A DNA stretch of 64,000 nucleotides from NCBI RefSeq assembly GCF_036013645.1, contig NZ_CP107869.1, forward strand, positions 248,001 through 312,000. The letters run 5' to 3'. A program made the translations under genes and the position numbers. Below the pieces are notes generated by a model, which saw only the letters and a list, made by a program, of their open reading frames with translations, was not told the DNA's origin and made no database searches. Of this stretch, positions 8,220-16,495 are shown piece by piece. This DNA is from Streptomyces sp. NBC_00490. GTDB lineage: Bacteria; Actinomycetota; Actinomycetes; Streptomycetales; Streptomycetaceae. Position 1 is the first letter of the stretch, and each line of letters begins with the position of its first letter.

Positions 8220-8966
8220 ATGAAGGTCGTAGTGATCGGCGGCACCGGACTGATCGGCTCGAAGGTCGTCAGCAAGCTCAACGAACACGGCCACGAGGCG
8301 GTGGCGGCCGCCCCGAACACCGGCGTCAACACCCTGACCGGCGAGGGCCTGGCCGAGGTGCTGGAGGGCGCGGCCGTCGTGATCGACGTCTCCAACTCTC
8401 CCTCCTTCGCGGACGACGCCGTCATGGAGTTCTTCCGCACCTCCACCACCAACCTCCTCAAGGCGGAGGCGAACGCCGGTGTCACCCACCACGTCGCCCT
8501 GTCGGTGGTGGGTACGGAACGGCTCCAGGACAGCGGCTACTTCCGTGCCAAGCAGGCGCAGGAAGAACTGATCAAGGAATCCGGGATCCCGTGGTCGATC
8601 GTGCACGCCACGCAGTTCTTCGAGTTCATGAAGGGCATCGCCGAGTCGGCGACCGAGGGTGACACCGTCAAGCTGGCCCCGGTGAAGATCCAGCCCGTCT
8701 ATTCGGACGACGTCGCCGCCACCGTGGGCCGCACCGCCGTGGGCACTCCGGTCAACGGTGTGGTCGAGGTGGCCGGTCCCGACACCTTCCAGCTGGACGA
8801 GCTGATCCGCAAGGGTCTGGCCGCCAAGAACGACCCGCGCACGGTCGTCGCCGACGTGCACGCGCCGTACTTCGGCGCCGAGCTGCAGGAGACCACGCTG
8901 CTTCCCGGCCCGGACGCCCGCATCGGCGAGACCCGTTTCGGCGACTGGCTCGCCCAGCAGCAGTAG
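8220..8966 (+). CDS. NmrA-like NAD(P)-binding epimerase/reductase family protein
   Basis: A 248-residue Rossmann-fold protein starting with the nucleotide motif GGTGLIGSKVV. It belongs to the atypical short-chain dehydrogenases (NmrA/epimerase group) that bind NAD(P) and may act as redox sensors or reductases. Members of this group are among the classic ECF41 partner genes (carboxymuconolactone decarboxylases, oxidoreductases, epimerases). AAAGGA precedes the ATG. A strong hairpin terminator follows at 8979-9021. A paralogue lies at 19466-20206 and shares the C-terminal LLPGPDA segment. The reaction is not predictable. Confidence 0.88.
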   Translation: MKVVVIGGTGLIGSKVVSKLNEHGHEAVAAAPNTGVNTLTGEGLAEVLEGAAVVIDVSNSPSFADDAVMEFFRTSTTNLLKAEANAGVTHHVALSVVGTERLQDSGYFRAKQAQEELIKESGIPWSIVHATQFFEFMKGIAESATEGDTVKLAPVKIQPVYSDDVAATVGRTAVGTPVNGVVEVAGPDTFQLDELIRKGLAAKNDPRTVVADVHAPYFGAELQETTLLPGPDARIGETRFGDWLAQQQ

Positions 8967-8978
8967 GCGCGTCTTCAT

Positions 8979-9021
8979 GGGCCTGTCGTTCCACACACCG
9001 TGGAACGACAGGCCCCTTTTT
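8979..9021 (+). terminator. Intrinsic terminator after the NmrA-like gene
   Basis: Perfect 15-bp stem (8979-8993 with 9001-9015), 7-base loop, followed by five T residues at 9017-9021. Confidence 0.92.
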
Positions 9022-9095
9022 GTACGGCGCTGTGGATCAGCCGGCGCGCAGGGCCGATTCCGCATCCGCCCCGATGAAAAAGCGTCAAAAGGCAC

Positions 9096-9122
9096 TGTCA
9101 CAGCGTCCTTGGTCCCTCGGTC
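9096..9122 (+). promoter_or_regulatory. ECF41-type promoter for sigma factor copy b
   Basis: TGTCACA, 16 bases, GGTC, about 88 bp upstream of the ATG at 9211. It makes copy b a candidate for autoregulation. Confidence 0.88.
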
Positions 9123-9210
9123 GTTGAGGGGGAGACGATCGCCGGGTCTGTGAGCGCCTCGTGGCCGCATTCCGACAACCCGGGCCCCGGAGGAATGGAG
9201 TCAGAGGGAC

Positions 9211-10215
9211 ATGTATCCAGAGGCATCCCCCACAGAGGCACCCCCCGCCGACAGGAACCTCGCCGAGGCCGTCACCACCTTCGTCGAACTGCGGCCCCGG
9301 CTCTTCGGTATCGCCTACCGCGTCCTGGGCAGCGCGACGGAAGCCGAGGACGTCGTGCAGGAGGCGTGGCTGCGCTGGCAGCGGACCGACCGTTCGGCGG
9401 TGGTCAGCCCCGCGGCGTTCCTGTCGAGCACCACGACGAGGCTGGCCATCAACGTGGCGCAGTCCGCCCGCGTACGCCGCGAGACCTACATCGGGCCCTG
9501 GCTGCCCGAACCCATCGACACCAGCATCGACCCGGTGGCCGGAGCCGAACGCGCCGAGGCCCTGGAACTCGCCCTGCTCCTCGTCCTGCAGAAGCTCACC
9601 CCCATCGAGCGGGCCGCCTACGTGCTGAGGGAGGCCTTCGAGTACGGCTACCCGGAGATCGCGGCCATCCTGCGCCTCACCCCGGTCAACGCCAGGAAGA
9701 TCGTGAGCAGGGCGCGCAAACACCTCACCGACGACGAGCGGGACAGTGTCGACGTCCAGGAGCACCGCAGGCTGCTCGATGCTTTCGTCGCGGCCGCCCA
9801 GGAAGGGGACGTCGCCTCGCTGGAAGCGCTCCTGACGCCCGACGCGGTCAGTCTGTCCGACGGCAACGGGCTGCGCGGCGCGGCCCGCGTGCCCGTGGTC
9901 GGTCGTGCCCGGGTGGCGAACCTGTCGACCGCCTCGTCCCGCTTCTGGCCGACGGTCGAGTTCGCATCCGTGCAGGCCAACGGGCGCACCGGGGTCCTGC
10001 TGTACCGCGACGGCCGGCCCGCCACCTTCATGACCATCGCCGCCACACGGCGGGGGATCCACCGGGTTCTGTGGGTGTTCACCCCAGACAAGATCGCCGC
10101 CTTCCTCGGATCCCGCGCCGGCTGCGCGCCCCCGCCCGCGCGTCCCGGCCACGCCGTGGCACGTGAGCTCACCCGGGAAGGGAACGGTTCCAGCTACGCA
10201 GCTTGTCGGGGTTGA
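9211..10215 (+). CDS. ECF41-family sigma factor with SnoaL-like C-terminal domain (copy b)
   Basis: A 334-residue ECF sigma factor very similar in plan to copy a. Region 2 contains ATEAEDVVQEAWLRW, the linker has WLPEP at 97-101, region 4 holds IERAAYVLREAFEYGYPEI, and the SnoaL-like domain follows from about residue 190 with LSDGNGL and TPDKI in place of the usual DGGGK and NPDKL. It has a perfect ECF41-type promoter, so positive autoregulation is likely. The 3' end overlaps the convergent degenerate copy c by 47 bp, with a C-terminal tail (after TPDKI) of about 45 residues unlike other family members, suggesting that the original end was lost. Confidence 0.92.
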   Translation: MYPEASPTEAPPADRNLAEAVTTFVELRPRLFGIAYRVLGSATEAEDVVQEAWLRWQRTDRSAVVSPAAFLSSTTTRLAINVAQSARVRRETYIGPWLPEPIDTSIDPVAGAERAEALELALLLVLQKLTPIERAAYVLREAFEYGYPEIAAILRLTPVNARKIVSRARKHLTDDERDSVDVQEHRRLLDAFVAAAQEGDVASLEALLTPDAVSLSDGNGLRGAARVPVVGRARVANLSTASSRFWPTVEFASVQANGRTGVLLYRDGRPATFMTIAATRRGIHRVLWVFTPDKIAAFLGSRAGCAPPPARPGHAVARELTREGNGSSYAACRG

Positions 10216-10891
10216 GAACCGCCCAGACCTGCAGGACCAGCGAGTCCGCGATGTCGAGGGTCAGTACCGCGGCGACCCGGTCGTCGCACCGGGCGACGAG
10301 GCCGGTGCGCCCGTTGACCGATCCGGTGCACAGGGTCACGCGTCGCTGTCCCGCCAGCAGGACCAACAGGCTGCGGGCGACCTGCTCGTCGCCGCGGACG
10401 GGCCGGGTCAGCGCCCGGATCTTGCCGCCGCTGTCGAAGAAGGCCGTCGCGTCGGGGGCCAGCAACGACCGCAGTCGGGGGCCGTCCTGATCGCTGCACG
10501 CCTGCCGCACGGCGACGGTGATCTCATGCTCGCGACGCGCCGACACGGGCCGCACACGCCGCGCACCCACACTCAACCGGGCCCGCTCGACCGGTTCCAC
10601 GTCCTCACCGCCCAACGCCCGCCGGGCCTGCATCTCCCGCTCCGGCCCGCCGGGCCGGACCAGCGCCGGTCGCGTCAGACACGCCTCGTCCACGACCTGG
10701 GTGAGCCAGACGCGGGGGGACGGCATCCGGACCCGCTCCGGATCGGTGAGGCGGTACCACCGACGGTAGGCCTCATCGACGACGCGTTCGGCCGCGACGC
10801 GGCTGCCGAGCGTCCGGCAGGCGACGTCCAGCAGGTGCCGCCGTTCGTCGAGCGACTCGGCGAGCGGTACCGCGCCAACGACATGATCCAT
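10169..10891 (-). CDS. Degenerate ECF41-type sigma factor without region 4 (copy c)
   Basis: A 240-residue protein related to copy e. Residues 1-70 keep a poor region 2 (VVDEAYRRWYRL, ending in a TRP/WLTQVVDEACL segment), then the whole region 4 DNA-binding part is missing, and residues ~115-240 are a complete SnoaL-like extension with FFDSGGKI and NPDKL. A sigma factor lacking region 4 cannot read the -35 box, so this is either decaying or acts as a regulator that competes through the fused domain. There is no ECF41-type promoter upstream and no clear ribosome-binding site. Its 3' end overlaps copy b. Confidence 0.72.
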   Translation of the reverse strand: MDHVVGAVPLAESLDERRHLLDVACRTLGSRVAAERVVDEAYRRWYRLTDPERVRMPSPRVWLTQVVDEACLTRPALVRPGGPEREMQARRALGGEDVEPVERARLSVGARRVRPVSARREHEITVAVRQACSDQDGPRLRSLLAPDATAFFDSGGKIRALTRPVRGDEQVARSLLVLLAGQRRVTLCTGSVNGRTGLVARCDDRVAAVLTLDIADSLVLQVWAVLNPDKLRSWNRSLPG

Positions 10892-11051
10892 GGAGCGACC
10901 CCCACGCCGACGAGAGTCCGGAGCCGCAGCCGCCGCGACGGCATGACTCAGACGTTACCCGCCCCCGTCCATACCCGGCTGATCGGCCGGCCTGATCGAG
11001 ACAGAAGCTGCGGCATGATTTCACAACACACCGATGATGTGCCACTTAGTG

Positions 11052-11708
11052 TCACTTCCCCGTCGGTGCAAAGACGCCCGACGGGTCCGCCATCCGCAGC
11101 CGGGCGGGAGGCGGATGGGGCAGGGTCGCGCGGTCACGGGCCCGCAGTCCGTCGAACGCGATCTCCAGGAAGCGTTCCCACGCCCGCGGTTCGCGGTCCA
11201 GCAGCGGCTGGGCCGTCTGGTGGATGCCGCCGAGGAGCAGCACGATGTCGGTTCCGGTGATGTCACCGCGGACGGCTCCTTGTTCTCTGGCCCGGGCGGT
11301 GAGGTCCTCGACCGAGTCGCAGAGCCGGTCGATCGCCTCGCGTACGTCCGCGTGCTGCAGCGAGGGCCGGCCGATGACGTCACAGAACGCGCGGTCGGCG
11401 GCCAGCAGGCTGATTCCGTGTGCCATGAAGTCCTTCAGCGCATGGCCGGCGTCGTCGGCGCGCAGGAGCCGGTCCGCCGTCCCGAGCAGCCGGTCGAGCA
11501 GCTGCATCATGATCGCCGCGAGCAGGTCGTCCTTCGTCGGGAAGTGTCGGAACACCGTGCCCTTGGCGACGCCGGCCCGCTGCGCGATCGTGTGCATCGA
11601 CACATCCACCCCGCATTCGGCGAAGGCCTCGGTGGCCGCTCGCAGGAGCAGCCGCCGATTGCGCACGCTGTCGGCCCTGGCCTGCACTGCCGCTGTTCTC
11701 CCGGTCAT
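11052..11708 (-). CDS. TetR-family transcriptional regulator
   Basis: A 218-residue TetR protein. The N-terminal helix-turn-helix is clear (AQRAGVAKGTVFRHFPTKDDLL, within residues ~34-55), followed by an all-helical ligand domain. ATG at 11708 was chosen because GGGAGG precedes it; a GTG four codons earlier is possible. It is divergent from an SDR gene, and the 174-bp gap holds two palindromes, so autorepression and control of the SDR gene are likely. Confidence 0.9.
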   Translation of the reverse strand: MTGRTAAVQARADSVRNRRLLLRAATEAFAECGVDVSMHTIAQRAGVAKGTVFRHFPTKDDLLAAIMMQLLDRLLGTADRLLRADDAGHALKDFMAHGISLLAADRAFCDVIGRPSLQHADVREAIDRLCDSVEDLTARAREQGAVRGDITGTDIVLLLGGIHQTAQPLLDREPRAWERFLEIAFDGLRARDRATLPHPPPARLRMADPSGVFAPTGK

Positions 11709-11746
11709 GACGCCTCCCACTATGTGTCACAACATTAACACCGAAC

Positions 11747-11800
11747 ATGACTCATGGGTCATTCTCAGTGTTACGCTGGCACAACATGACCCCTCGGTCA
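11747..11800. promoter_or_regulatory. Two palindromic operator candidates between tetR and the SDR gene
   Basis: Site 1 (11747-11762) is a near-perfect 16-bp palindrome, ATGACTCATGGGTCAT. Site 2 (11787-11800) is TGACC-N4-GGTCA. Both share TGAC...GTCA half-sites and are about 39 bp apart, as expected for TetR dimers covering a divergent promoter region. Confidence 0.55.
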
Positions 11801-11882
11801 CCTTCTCGGGCCGCCGTGTCCTGTCCCCGCACACGACGACACGGCCTGCCCGCCCCACCCCACCACCTCTTTCGGAGATGAC

Positions 11883-12620
11883 ATGAGTTCCGTTCTCGAC
11901 CCCAAGGTCGTCCTCGTCACCGGCGCCTCGTCCGGCATCGGCAGAGCGACCGCACTGGCGCTGTCCAAGGCGGGGGCCACCGTGGCCGTCGGTGGCCGCA
12001 GGACCGACCGGCTCGAAGCACTGGCGCAGGAAGCTCCCGGGGAGATGCTCGTCCTGGACATGGACGTCAGCGACCCCGAGTCGGTACGCAAGGCCGTCGA
12101 GCGCACCGTCGAACGCTTCGGCACCCTCGACATCGTCGTGAACAACGCCGGCATCATGCTCACCGGCCCCGTCCTGGACGCGGACCCCGCGGAATGGACC
12201 CGCATGGTGGAGACCAACCTGCTGGGCTCCATGTACACGGTGCACGCCGCGCTGCCCCACCTGCTGCGCTCCCGCGGCGCGGTGGTCCAGATCTCCTCCA
12301 CCTCGGGCCGTATCTCCTCGGCCGGCGCCGCGGTCTACTCCGCCACCAAGTTCGGCGTCAACGCCTTCACCGAGGCGCTGCGCCAAGAGGTGACCGAGCA
12401 GGGGGTCCGTGTCGTCCTCGTGGAGCCGGGCTTCGTCTCGACCGAGTTGACCGACCACATCACCGACCCCACCAGGCGTGCCGCGGTCAAGACCATGGCC
12501 GAGTCGATGCGGACCCTTCAGCCGGAGGACATCGCGGCCGCGGTGGTCTACGCCGTCACACAGCCCGACCACGTCGCGGTCAACGAGATCCTCGTACGCC
12601 CCACCGACCAGTCCCGCTGA
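11883..12620 (+). CDS. Short-chain dehydrogenase/reductase
   Basis: A 245-residue classical SDR. The coenzyme motif TGASSGIG is at residues 14-21, NNAGI follows, and the catalytic YxxxK is YSATK with an upstream Ser in QISSTSG. The predicted reaction is NAD(P)-dependent alcohol/ketone interconversion; the substrate is unknown. It is probably repressed by the divergent TetR protein. Confidence 0.92.
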   Translation: MSSVLDPKVVLVTGASSGIGRATALALSKAGATVAVGGRRTDRLEALAQEAPGEMLVLDMDVSDPESVRKAVERTVERFGTLDIVVNNAGIMLTGPVLDADPAEWTRMVETNLLGSMYTVHAALPHLLRSRGAVVQISSTSGRISSAGAAVYSATKFGVNAFTEALRQEVTEQGVRVVLVEPGFVSTELTDHITDPTRRAAVKTMAESMRTLQPEDIAAAVVYAVTQPDHVAVNEILVRPTDQSR

Positions 12621-12766
12621 TCACCCGCGGGGCGGCAACCGCCGCCCCGCACCCCCGCTTGCAGCCGGATACGGGCACGCGGCCGTCACAGTCCGGTGCC
12701 CCGCGCGGTCTGAGCTGCGGGAGACACAAGTGGTGTCCCTGCCCCTACCCCGGCGGAGAAGCAAGC

Positions 12767-12960
12767 TTGACTTCCTCCCCCGCCTAAAGGCGGGAGATTC
12801 CAGCGGTCGCCCGCTGGGGTTCCTGCTTCACCGACGACCGCCCCGTCCGGGAGGACTCCCGTTGAGGTCTTACACCGTCTCCACAGGCAGACGCCGCCAG
12901 CCCGGCGGCCAGGATGTTACGCGCCGCATTCACGTCGCGGTCATGCACGACGCCGCACAC
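12767..12960 (-). ncRNA. Probable omega RNA (guide RNA) of TnpB copy 1
   Basis: In TnpB elements the guide RNA is cut from the 3' end of tnpB through the right end, and the guide itself is the flanking sequence. Here the right-end hairpin is only 17 bp after the tnpB stop, so most of the RNA scaffold must lie inside the coding 3' end. The upstream boundary is approximate; the role is inferred from the family. Confidence 0.4.
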
Positions 12961-13992
12961 GCACGTCCATTCGCGGACGTTCAACGGCAGTTTCCCGCGG
13001 ACTGTCCCGCAGTTCCCGCACAGCTTGCTGCTGGGAAAGAAGCGGTCGATCACCACGAGCTCGCGCCCGTACCAGGCGCACTTGTACTCCAGCATGGAAC
13101 GCAGGTCCGTCCAGGCCGCATCACTGATGGCGCGTGCGAGCGTGCCGTTCTTCAGCAGGTTGCGCACGCTCAGGTCCTCGATCACGACCGTTTGATTCTC
13201 ACGGACGAGTCGAGCCGACAGCTTGTGCAGAACGTCACGGCGCCGGTCGGCAATCCGCACATGCACACGGGCCACCTTACGGCGGGCCTTCTCCCGGTTC
13301 GCCGAACCCTTCGCCTTGCGCGACAACTCCCGCTGCGCACGGGCCAGCCGCGCCCGGTCACGCCGTTCGTGCCGGGGATTGGTGATCTTCTCGCCGGTGG
13401 ACAGGGTCACCAGGGAGGTGATCCCGGCATCCAGGCCCACCGCATTCGTGGTGGCCGGGGCCGGGGCGATGTGGTCCTCGCACAGCAGGGACACGAACCA
13501 GCGACCCGCCGCGTCACGGGACACCGTCACCGTCGTGGGCTCGGCGCCTTCCGGCAGCGGACGCGACCAGCGGATGTCCAGAGGATCGGCCATCTTGGCC
13601 AACGTCAGCTGTCCGTCGCGCCAGGTGAAGGCACTACGCGTGTACTCGGCCGACGCCCGCGACTTCTTACGGGACTTGTAGCGCGGGTACTTCGCACGCT
13701 GGGCGAAGAAGTTCCCGAACGCCGTCTGCAAATGGCGCAGCGCCTGCTGCAACGGAACCGAGGACACCTCCCCCAGAAAAGCAAGTTCCTCGGCCTTCTT
13801 CCACTGCGTCAACGCGGCGGAGGACTGCACGTAGGAGATGCGGCGCTGCTCGCCGTGCCAGGCCCGCGTGCGCTCCTCCAAGGCCCTGTTGTAGACGAGG
13901 CGGACACAGCCGAACGTGCGCGACAACTCAGCCGCCTGCACGCCGGTGGGATAAAAGCGGTACTTGAACGCCCGCTTGACCTGCTCCGCCAT
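12784..13992 (-). CDS. tnpB: RNA-guided endonuclease TnpB, copy 1
   Basis: A 402-residue TnpB with all expected parts: N-terminal OrfB/helix-turn-helix region, RuvC catalytic residues Asp188 (GLDAG), Glu272 (VIEDLS) and Asp353 (DRDVNAARN), and a four-Cys zinc finger (C325, C328, C344, C346). TnpB uses a guide RNA from the element's right end to cut DNA next to a target-adjacent motif, which helps retain the element. All catalytic residues are intact, so the protein is likely active. It differs at about 5% of residues from copy 2 (49995-51203). Confidence 0.93.
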   Translation of the reverse strand: MAEQVKRAFKYRFYPTGVQAAELSRTFGCVRLVYNRALEERTRAWHGEQRRISYVQSSAALTQWKKAEELAFLGEVSSVPLQQALRHLQTAFGNFFAQRAKYPRYKSRKKSRASAEYTRSAFTWRDGQLTLAKMADPLDIRWSRPLPEGAEPTTVTVSRDAAGRWFVSLLCEDHIAPAPATTNAVGLDAGITSLVTLSTGEKITNPRHERRDRARLARAQRELSRKAKGSANREKARRKVARVHVRIADRRRDVLHKLSARLVRENQTVVIEDLSVRNLLKNGTLARAISDAAWTDLRSMLEYKCAWYGRELVVIDRFFPSSKLCGNCGTVRGKLPLNVREWTCVCGVVHDRDVNAARNILAAGLAASACGDGVRPQRESSRTGRSSVKQEPQRATAGISRL

Positions 13993-14153
13993 ACCTCACA
14001 ACGTATCAATTTCCGTGTGGGCAAAGGGAGTCGGCCGGTAGACGGCGCACGCCGGTCCGCCTGGGCGGCGAACCGGCTTCCCCTGCCCTGCTCCGCAGAA
14101 GCTTCGATTCCTCCCCGGCCTGAAGGCCGGGGTATCCACGAAGGACAGACCCG

Positions 14154-14558
14154 ATGAACTCGCGCATCGTTACCGTGGCCGAAGGAAAGCAGCTCGCACG
14201 CTCCGTGGCGATCGGTACACACCGCCTGACAGCCGACGAGCCGGAGCCCGTCGGCACCGACACCGGCCCCACGCCGGGCGAACTCCTCCTGGCCGCGCTC
14301 GGAGCGTGCACATCCATGGCGGTGCGGGCCTACGCGCAGCGCCACGAATGGCCGCTGGACCGGGTGGACGTCGCGGTCCGCTTCGTCGCACAGGGGCAGG
14401 TGGTCAAGAACATCGGGCTGGTCGGGGAGTTGACCCCCGCGCAGCGGGACCAGCTCCTCGCGGTCGCGGGACGCTGTCCCGTCCATCGGCTGCTGACCAA
14501 GGACGTCACGATCATCACCGTGCCCACGCTGCTCGCGGAGCCCGCAGCGCTGCCGTGA
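14154..14558 (+). CDS. OsmC-family peroxiredoxin-like protein
   Basis: A 134-residue OsmC/Ohr-type protein. The two family cysteines are visible in GACTSM (about residue 52) and in GRCPVH near residue 106, the pair that reduces organic hydroperoxides. The ATG immediately follows the left end of the IS element, which also provides GAAGGA as ribosome-binding site. The native promoter and leader have therefore been displaced. Expression now depends on the element or read-through. Confidence 0.9.
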   Translation: MNSRIVTVAEGKQLARSVAIGTHRLTADEPEPVGTDTGPTPGELLLAALGACTSMAVRAYAQRHEWPLDRVDVAVRFVAQGQVVKNIGLVGELTPAQRDQLLAVAGRCPVHRLLTKDVTIITVPTLLAEPAALP

Positions 14559-14576
14559 CGCGTCAGGCGCACACAA

Positions 14577-14628
14577 GAACGCGGGGTGCGGGGTCCGGCG
14601 TCACAGCCGGACCCCGCACCCCGCGTTC
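14577..14628. terminator. Bidirectional hairpin between osmC and the hydrolase operon
   Basis: A perfect 23-bp stem (14577-14599 with 14606-14628) and a 6-base loop, between converging genes. There is no T-tract, typical for Streptomyces terminators of this type. Confidence 0.8.
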
Positions 14629-14649
14629 GTCAGGCGCGGGCCCAGGCGC

Positions 14650-15369
14650 TCAGGCGGTCGCCTGCGCCGCCTCGTTGATCAGACGGGCGACGTCACCGGG
14701 GCGCGAGACGCTGACCGCGTGGGAGGCGGAGACCTTCATGGCGGTCGCCCCGGCCCGCTCGGCCATGTAGCTCTGTACCTGCGGGGGGATGTTCCGGTCC
14801 CCGTCCGCCACCAGCACCCAGGAGGGAATGTCCCGCCACGCGGGCGCGGACGCGCCCTCCGCCAGCGCGGCTTCGGCCACCGGCCGCTGAGTCGCGGCCA
14901 TGACGGCCGTGGTCTCCTCGGGGACGTCGGCGGCGAACTGCTCGTGGAACTTGGCCTGTTCGATGTACAGGTCCATGACCTGGCTGCCGTCGGGCAGCGT
15001 CACCGGCACGGGCCGGAGCGTGTCGCCGAGGGTGCTGCCGGGGAACTTGCCCGAGAGGGTGACGGCGCTCTCGCCCTCCTCCGGCAGGAACGCCGCGACG
15101 AAGACGAGCGCCTTGACCTCGGGCAGTCCCTTGGCCGCGTTGCTGATGACGGACCCGCCGTAGGAATGGCCGACGAGGACGACGGGGCTCTCGACGGACC
15201 GCACGATCTGCCGGACGTACTCGGCGTCGCTGGTCAGTCCGCGCAGCGGGTTGGCGACGGCGATGACCGGATAGTCGTGCGCGAGCAGCTTGTCGACGAC
15301 GCCGTTCCAACTGGAGGCGTCGGCGAACGCGCCGTGTACGAGGACGATGGTGGGCTTGTGTGCACTCAT
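14650..15369 (-). CDS. Alpha/beta hydrolase, cytosolic
   Basis: A 239-residue alpha/beta hydrolase with the oxyanion segment VHGAFADASSW, nucleophile Ser69 in GHSYGG and a C-terminal catalytic His in SASHAVSVS. It is a clear paralogue of the exported protein at 31008-31856 (shared SSWNGV/TSWNGV, VKALVFVAAFLPE and SGKFPGSTLGD segments) but lacks a signal peptide. It follows the HSL-type hydrolase by 48 bp and should share the ECF41-type promoter at 16415-16441. The substrate is unknown; esterase activity is the simplest guess. Confidence 0.88.
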   Translation of the reverse strand: MSAHKPTIVLVHGAFADASSWNGVVDKLLAHDYPVIAVANPLRGLTSDAEYVRQIVRSVESPVVLVGHSYGGSVISNAAKGLPEVKALVFVAAFLPEEGESAVTLSGKFPGSTLGDTLRPVPVTLPDGSQVMDLYIEQAKFHEQFAADVPEETTAVMAATQRPVAEAALAEGASAPAWRDIPSWVLVADGDRNIPPQVQSYMAERAGATAMKVSASHAVSVSRPGDVARLINEAAQATA

Positions 15370-15417
15370 GAGGATGGCCTTTCGACGTGCCGGGGGAATG
15401 TGGTCGGGGGTGCGGTG

Positions 15418-16368
15418 TCAGTCGGTTCCGAGAGCCTTGCGCAGCACGTGGATGGCCTGCTCGACCGCGGCGGTCGACGCCTGGGTGCCGCGGACCGTGT
15501 TCAGCATCATGAAGTCGTGCAGGGAGGCGTTGTAGCGGGTGCTGGTCGTCGGCACACCGGCCTGGATGAGCTTCCGGGCGTAGGCCTCGCCCTCGTCGCG
15601 CAGCACGTCGTTCTCGTCGACGACGACGAGCGCCGGCGGCAGGTTCCGGAGGTCTTCCAGCGTCGCCCGCAACGGCGAGGCGGTGATCTGGGCGCGCTCG
15701 GCGGGGTCGGTGGTGTAGGCGTTCCAGAACCATTCCATGGCCTTGGCCGTCAGATGCGGGCCGTGCGCGAAGGTCCGGTAGCTCTCGGTGTCCTGGGCCG
15801 CGTCGGTGACGGGGTAGTACAGCGACTGGTGCACGAAGGCCACGTCGCCCCGCTGCTTGGCCATGTGGGTCAGGGCGGCGGTCATGTTGCCCCCGACCGA
15901 GTCACCGGCGACGGCCAGGCGGGAGGCGTCGAGCCCTTCGCCGGTGCCCTCGGTGGTGATCCACCGGGCGGTCGCGTAGGCCTGTTCGATGGCGACCGGG
16001 TACTTGGCCTCCGGGGAGCGGTCGTACTCCACGAACACCAGGGCCGCCTTCACCCCGACGGTCAGCTCGCGCACGAGCCGGTCGTGCGTGCCGGCGTTGC
16101 CGAGGATCCAGCCGCCGCCGTGCACGTAGAGGATGACGGGCAGGGGGCCGGTGCTGCCGACGGGCTTGAGGATACGCACCCGCACGTCGCCGACCGAGGC
16201 CGGAACGGTGATCCACTTCTCGTCCACGTCGGGCTTCTCTATGGGCTGCGCTTGCACGTCGTCGAGCAGCTTGCGTGCGCCCTCGACCCCGAGCTCGTAC
16301 AGCAGCGGCGGCTTGGCGGTCGCGTCGGCGAAGTCCTGCGCGGCGGGCTCGAGAACGATGTCGTTCAT
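15418..16368 (-). CDS. HSL-type alpha/beta hydrolase (alpha/beta hydrolase fold-3)
   Basis: A 316-residue hydrolase of the hormone-sensitive lipase family. It has the oxyanion motif HGGGW (about residue 88), the nucleophile elbow GDSVGG, and the acid/His pair in DENDVLRDEG and SLHDFMML. Such enzymes cleave short-chain esters. First gene of a two-gene operon with the small hydrolase downstream; an ECF41-type promoter lies just upstream and the preceding gene is closed off by a terminator. Confidence 0.9.
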   Translation of the reverse strand: MNDIVLEPAAQDFADATAKPPLLYELGVEGARKLLDDVQAQPIEKPDVDEKWITVPASVGDVRVRILKPVGSTGPLPVILYVHGGGWILGNAGTHDRLVRELTVGVKAALVFVEYDRSPEAKYPVAIEQAYATARWITTEGTGEGLDASRLAVAGDSVGGNMTAALTHMAKQRGDVAFVHQSLYYPVTDAAQDTESYRTFAHGPHLTAKAMEWFWNAYTTDPAERAQITASPLRATLEDLRNLPPALVVVDENDVLRDEGEAYARKLIQAGVPTTSTRYNASLHDFMMLNTVRGTQASTAAVEQAIHVLRKALGTD

Positions 16369-16414
16369 GGTGTGTTCCTTCTCTGGCGATTAAGGAGGAC
16401 TTTTCACACCATGG

Positions 16415-16441
16415 GACCGGGCCCGGAGCAGATGTGTGACA
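16415..16441 (-). promoter_or_regulatory. ECF41-type promoter for the hydrolase operon
   Basis: Minus-strand TGTCACA, 16 bases, GGTC, about 47 bp upstream of the ATG at 16368. Confidence 0.88.
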
Positions 16442-16447
16442 CCAAAA

Positions 16448-16478
16448 GGTCCCGGGCCGTCGAGTACGGCCCGGGACC
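16448..16478 (-). terminator. Intrinsic terminator after the DUF427 gene
   Basis: A 13-bp perfect stem (16448-16460 with 16466-16478), 5-base loop, followed on the minus strand by TTTT directly before the next promoter. Confidence 0.85.
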
Positions 16479-16495
16479 GGGTTCCGGAGCGGGGG

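Larger units (their letters stand above)
12767..14153 (-). mobile_element. IS200/IS605-family element, TnpB-only, copy 1
   Basis: A 1387-bp element holding only tnpB. The right end (12767 onwards) begins TTGACTTCCTCC followed by a hairpin; the left end carries the hairpin CCCCGGCC-TGAA-GGCCGGGG at 14113-14132. Boundaries follow from comparison with the second copy at 49978-51364, which has exactly the same length. On the minus strand the base before the left end completes TTCAT, also present beside copy 2. TTCAT here is the reverse of the osmC start ATGAA, so the element sits directly on the start codon of that gene. No tnpA is present, so movement needs a transposase in trans. Confidence 0.88.

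Noticed and set aside
11046..11052. TGTCACT at the 3' end of tetR
   Set aside because: Followed by GACG after 16 bases, does not face a gene start.
11724..11730. TGTCACA between tetR and the SDR gene
   Set aside because: Sixteen bases downstream is TGAC, not GGTC/TGTC, so it lacks a -10 element.
12478..14157. A 559-codon plus-strand open frame across the IS element
   Set aside because: Antisense to tnpB and partly to the SDR end; no independent support.
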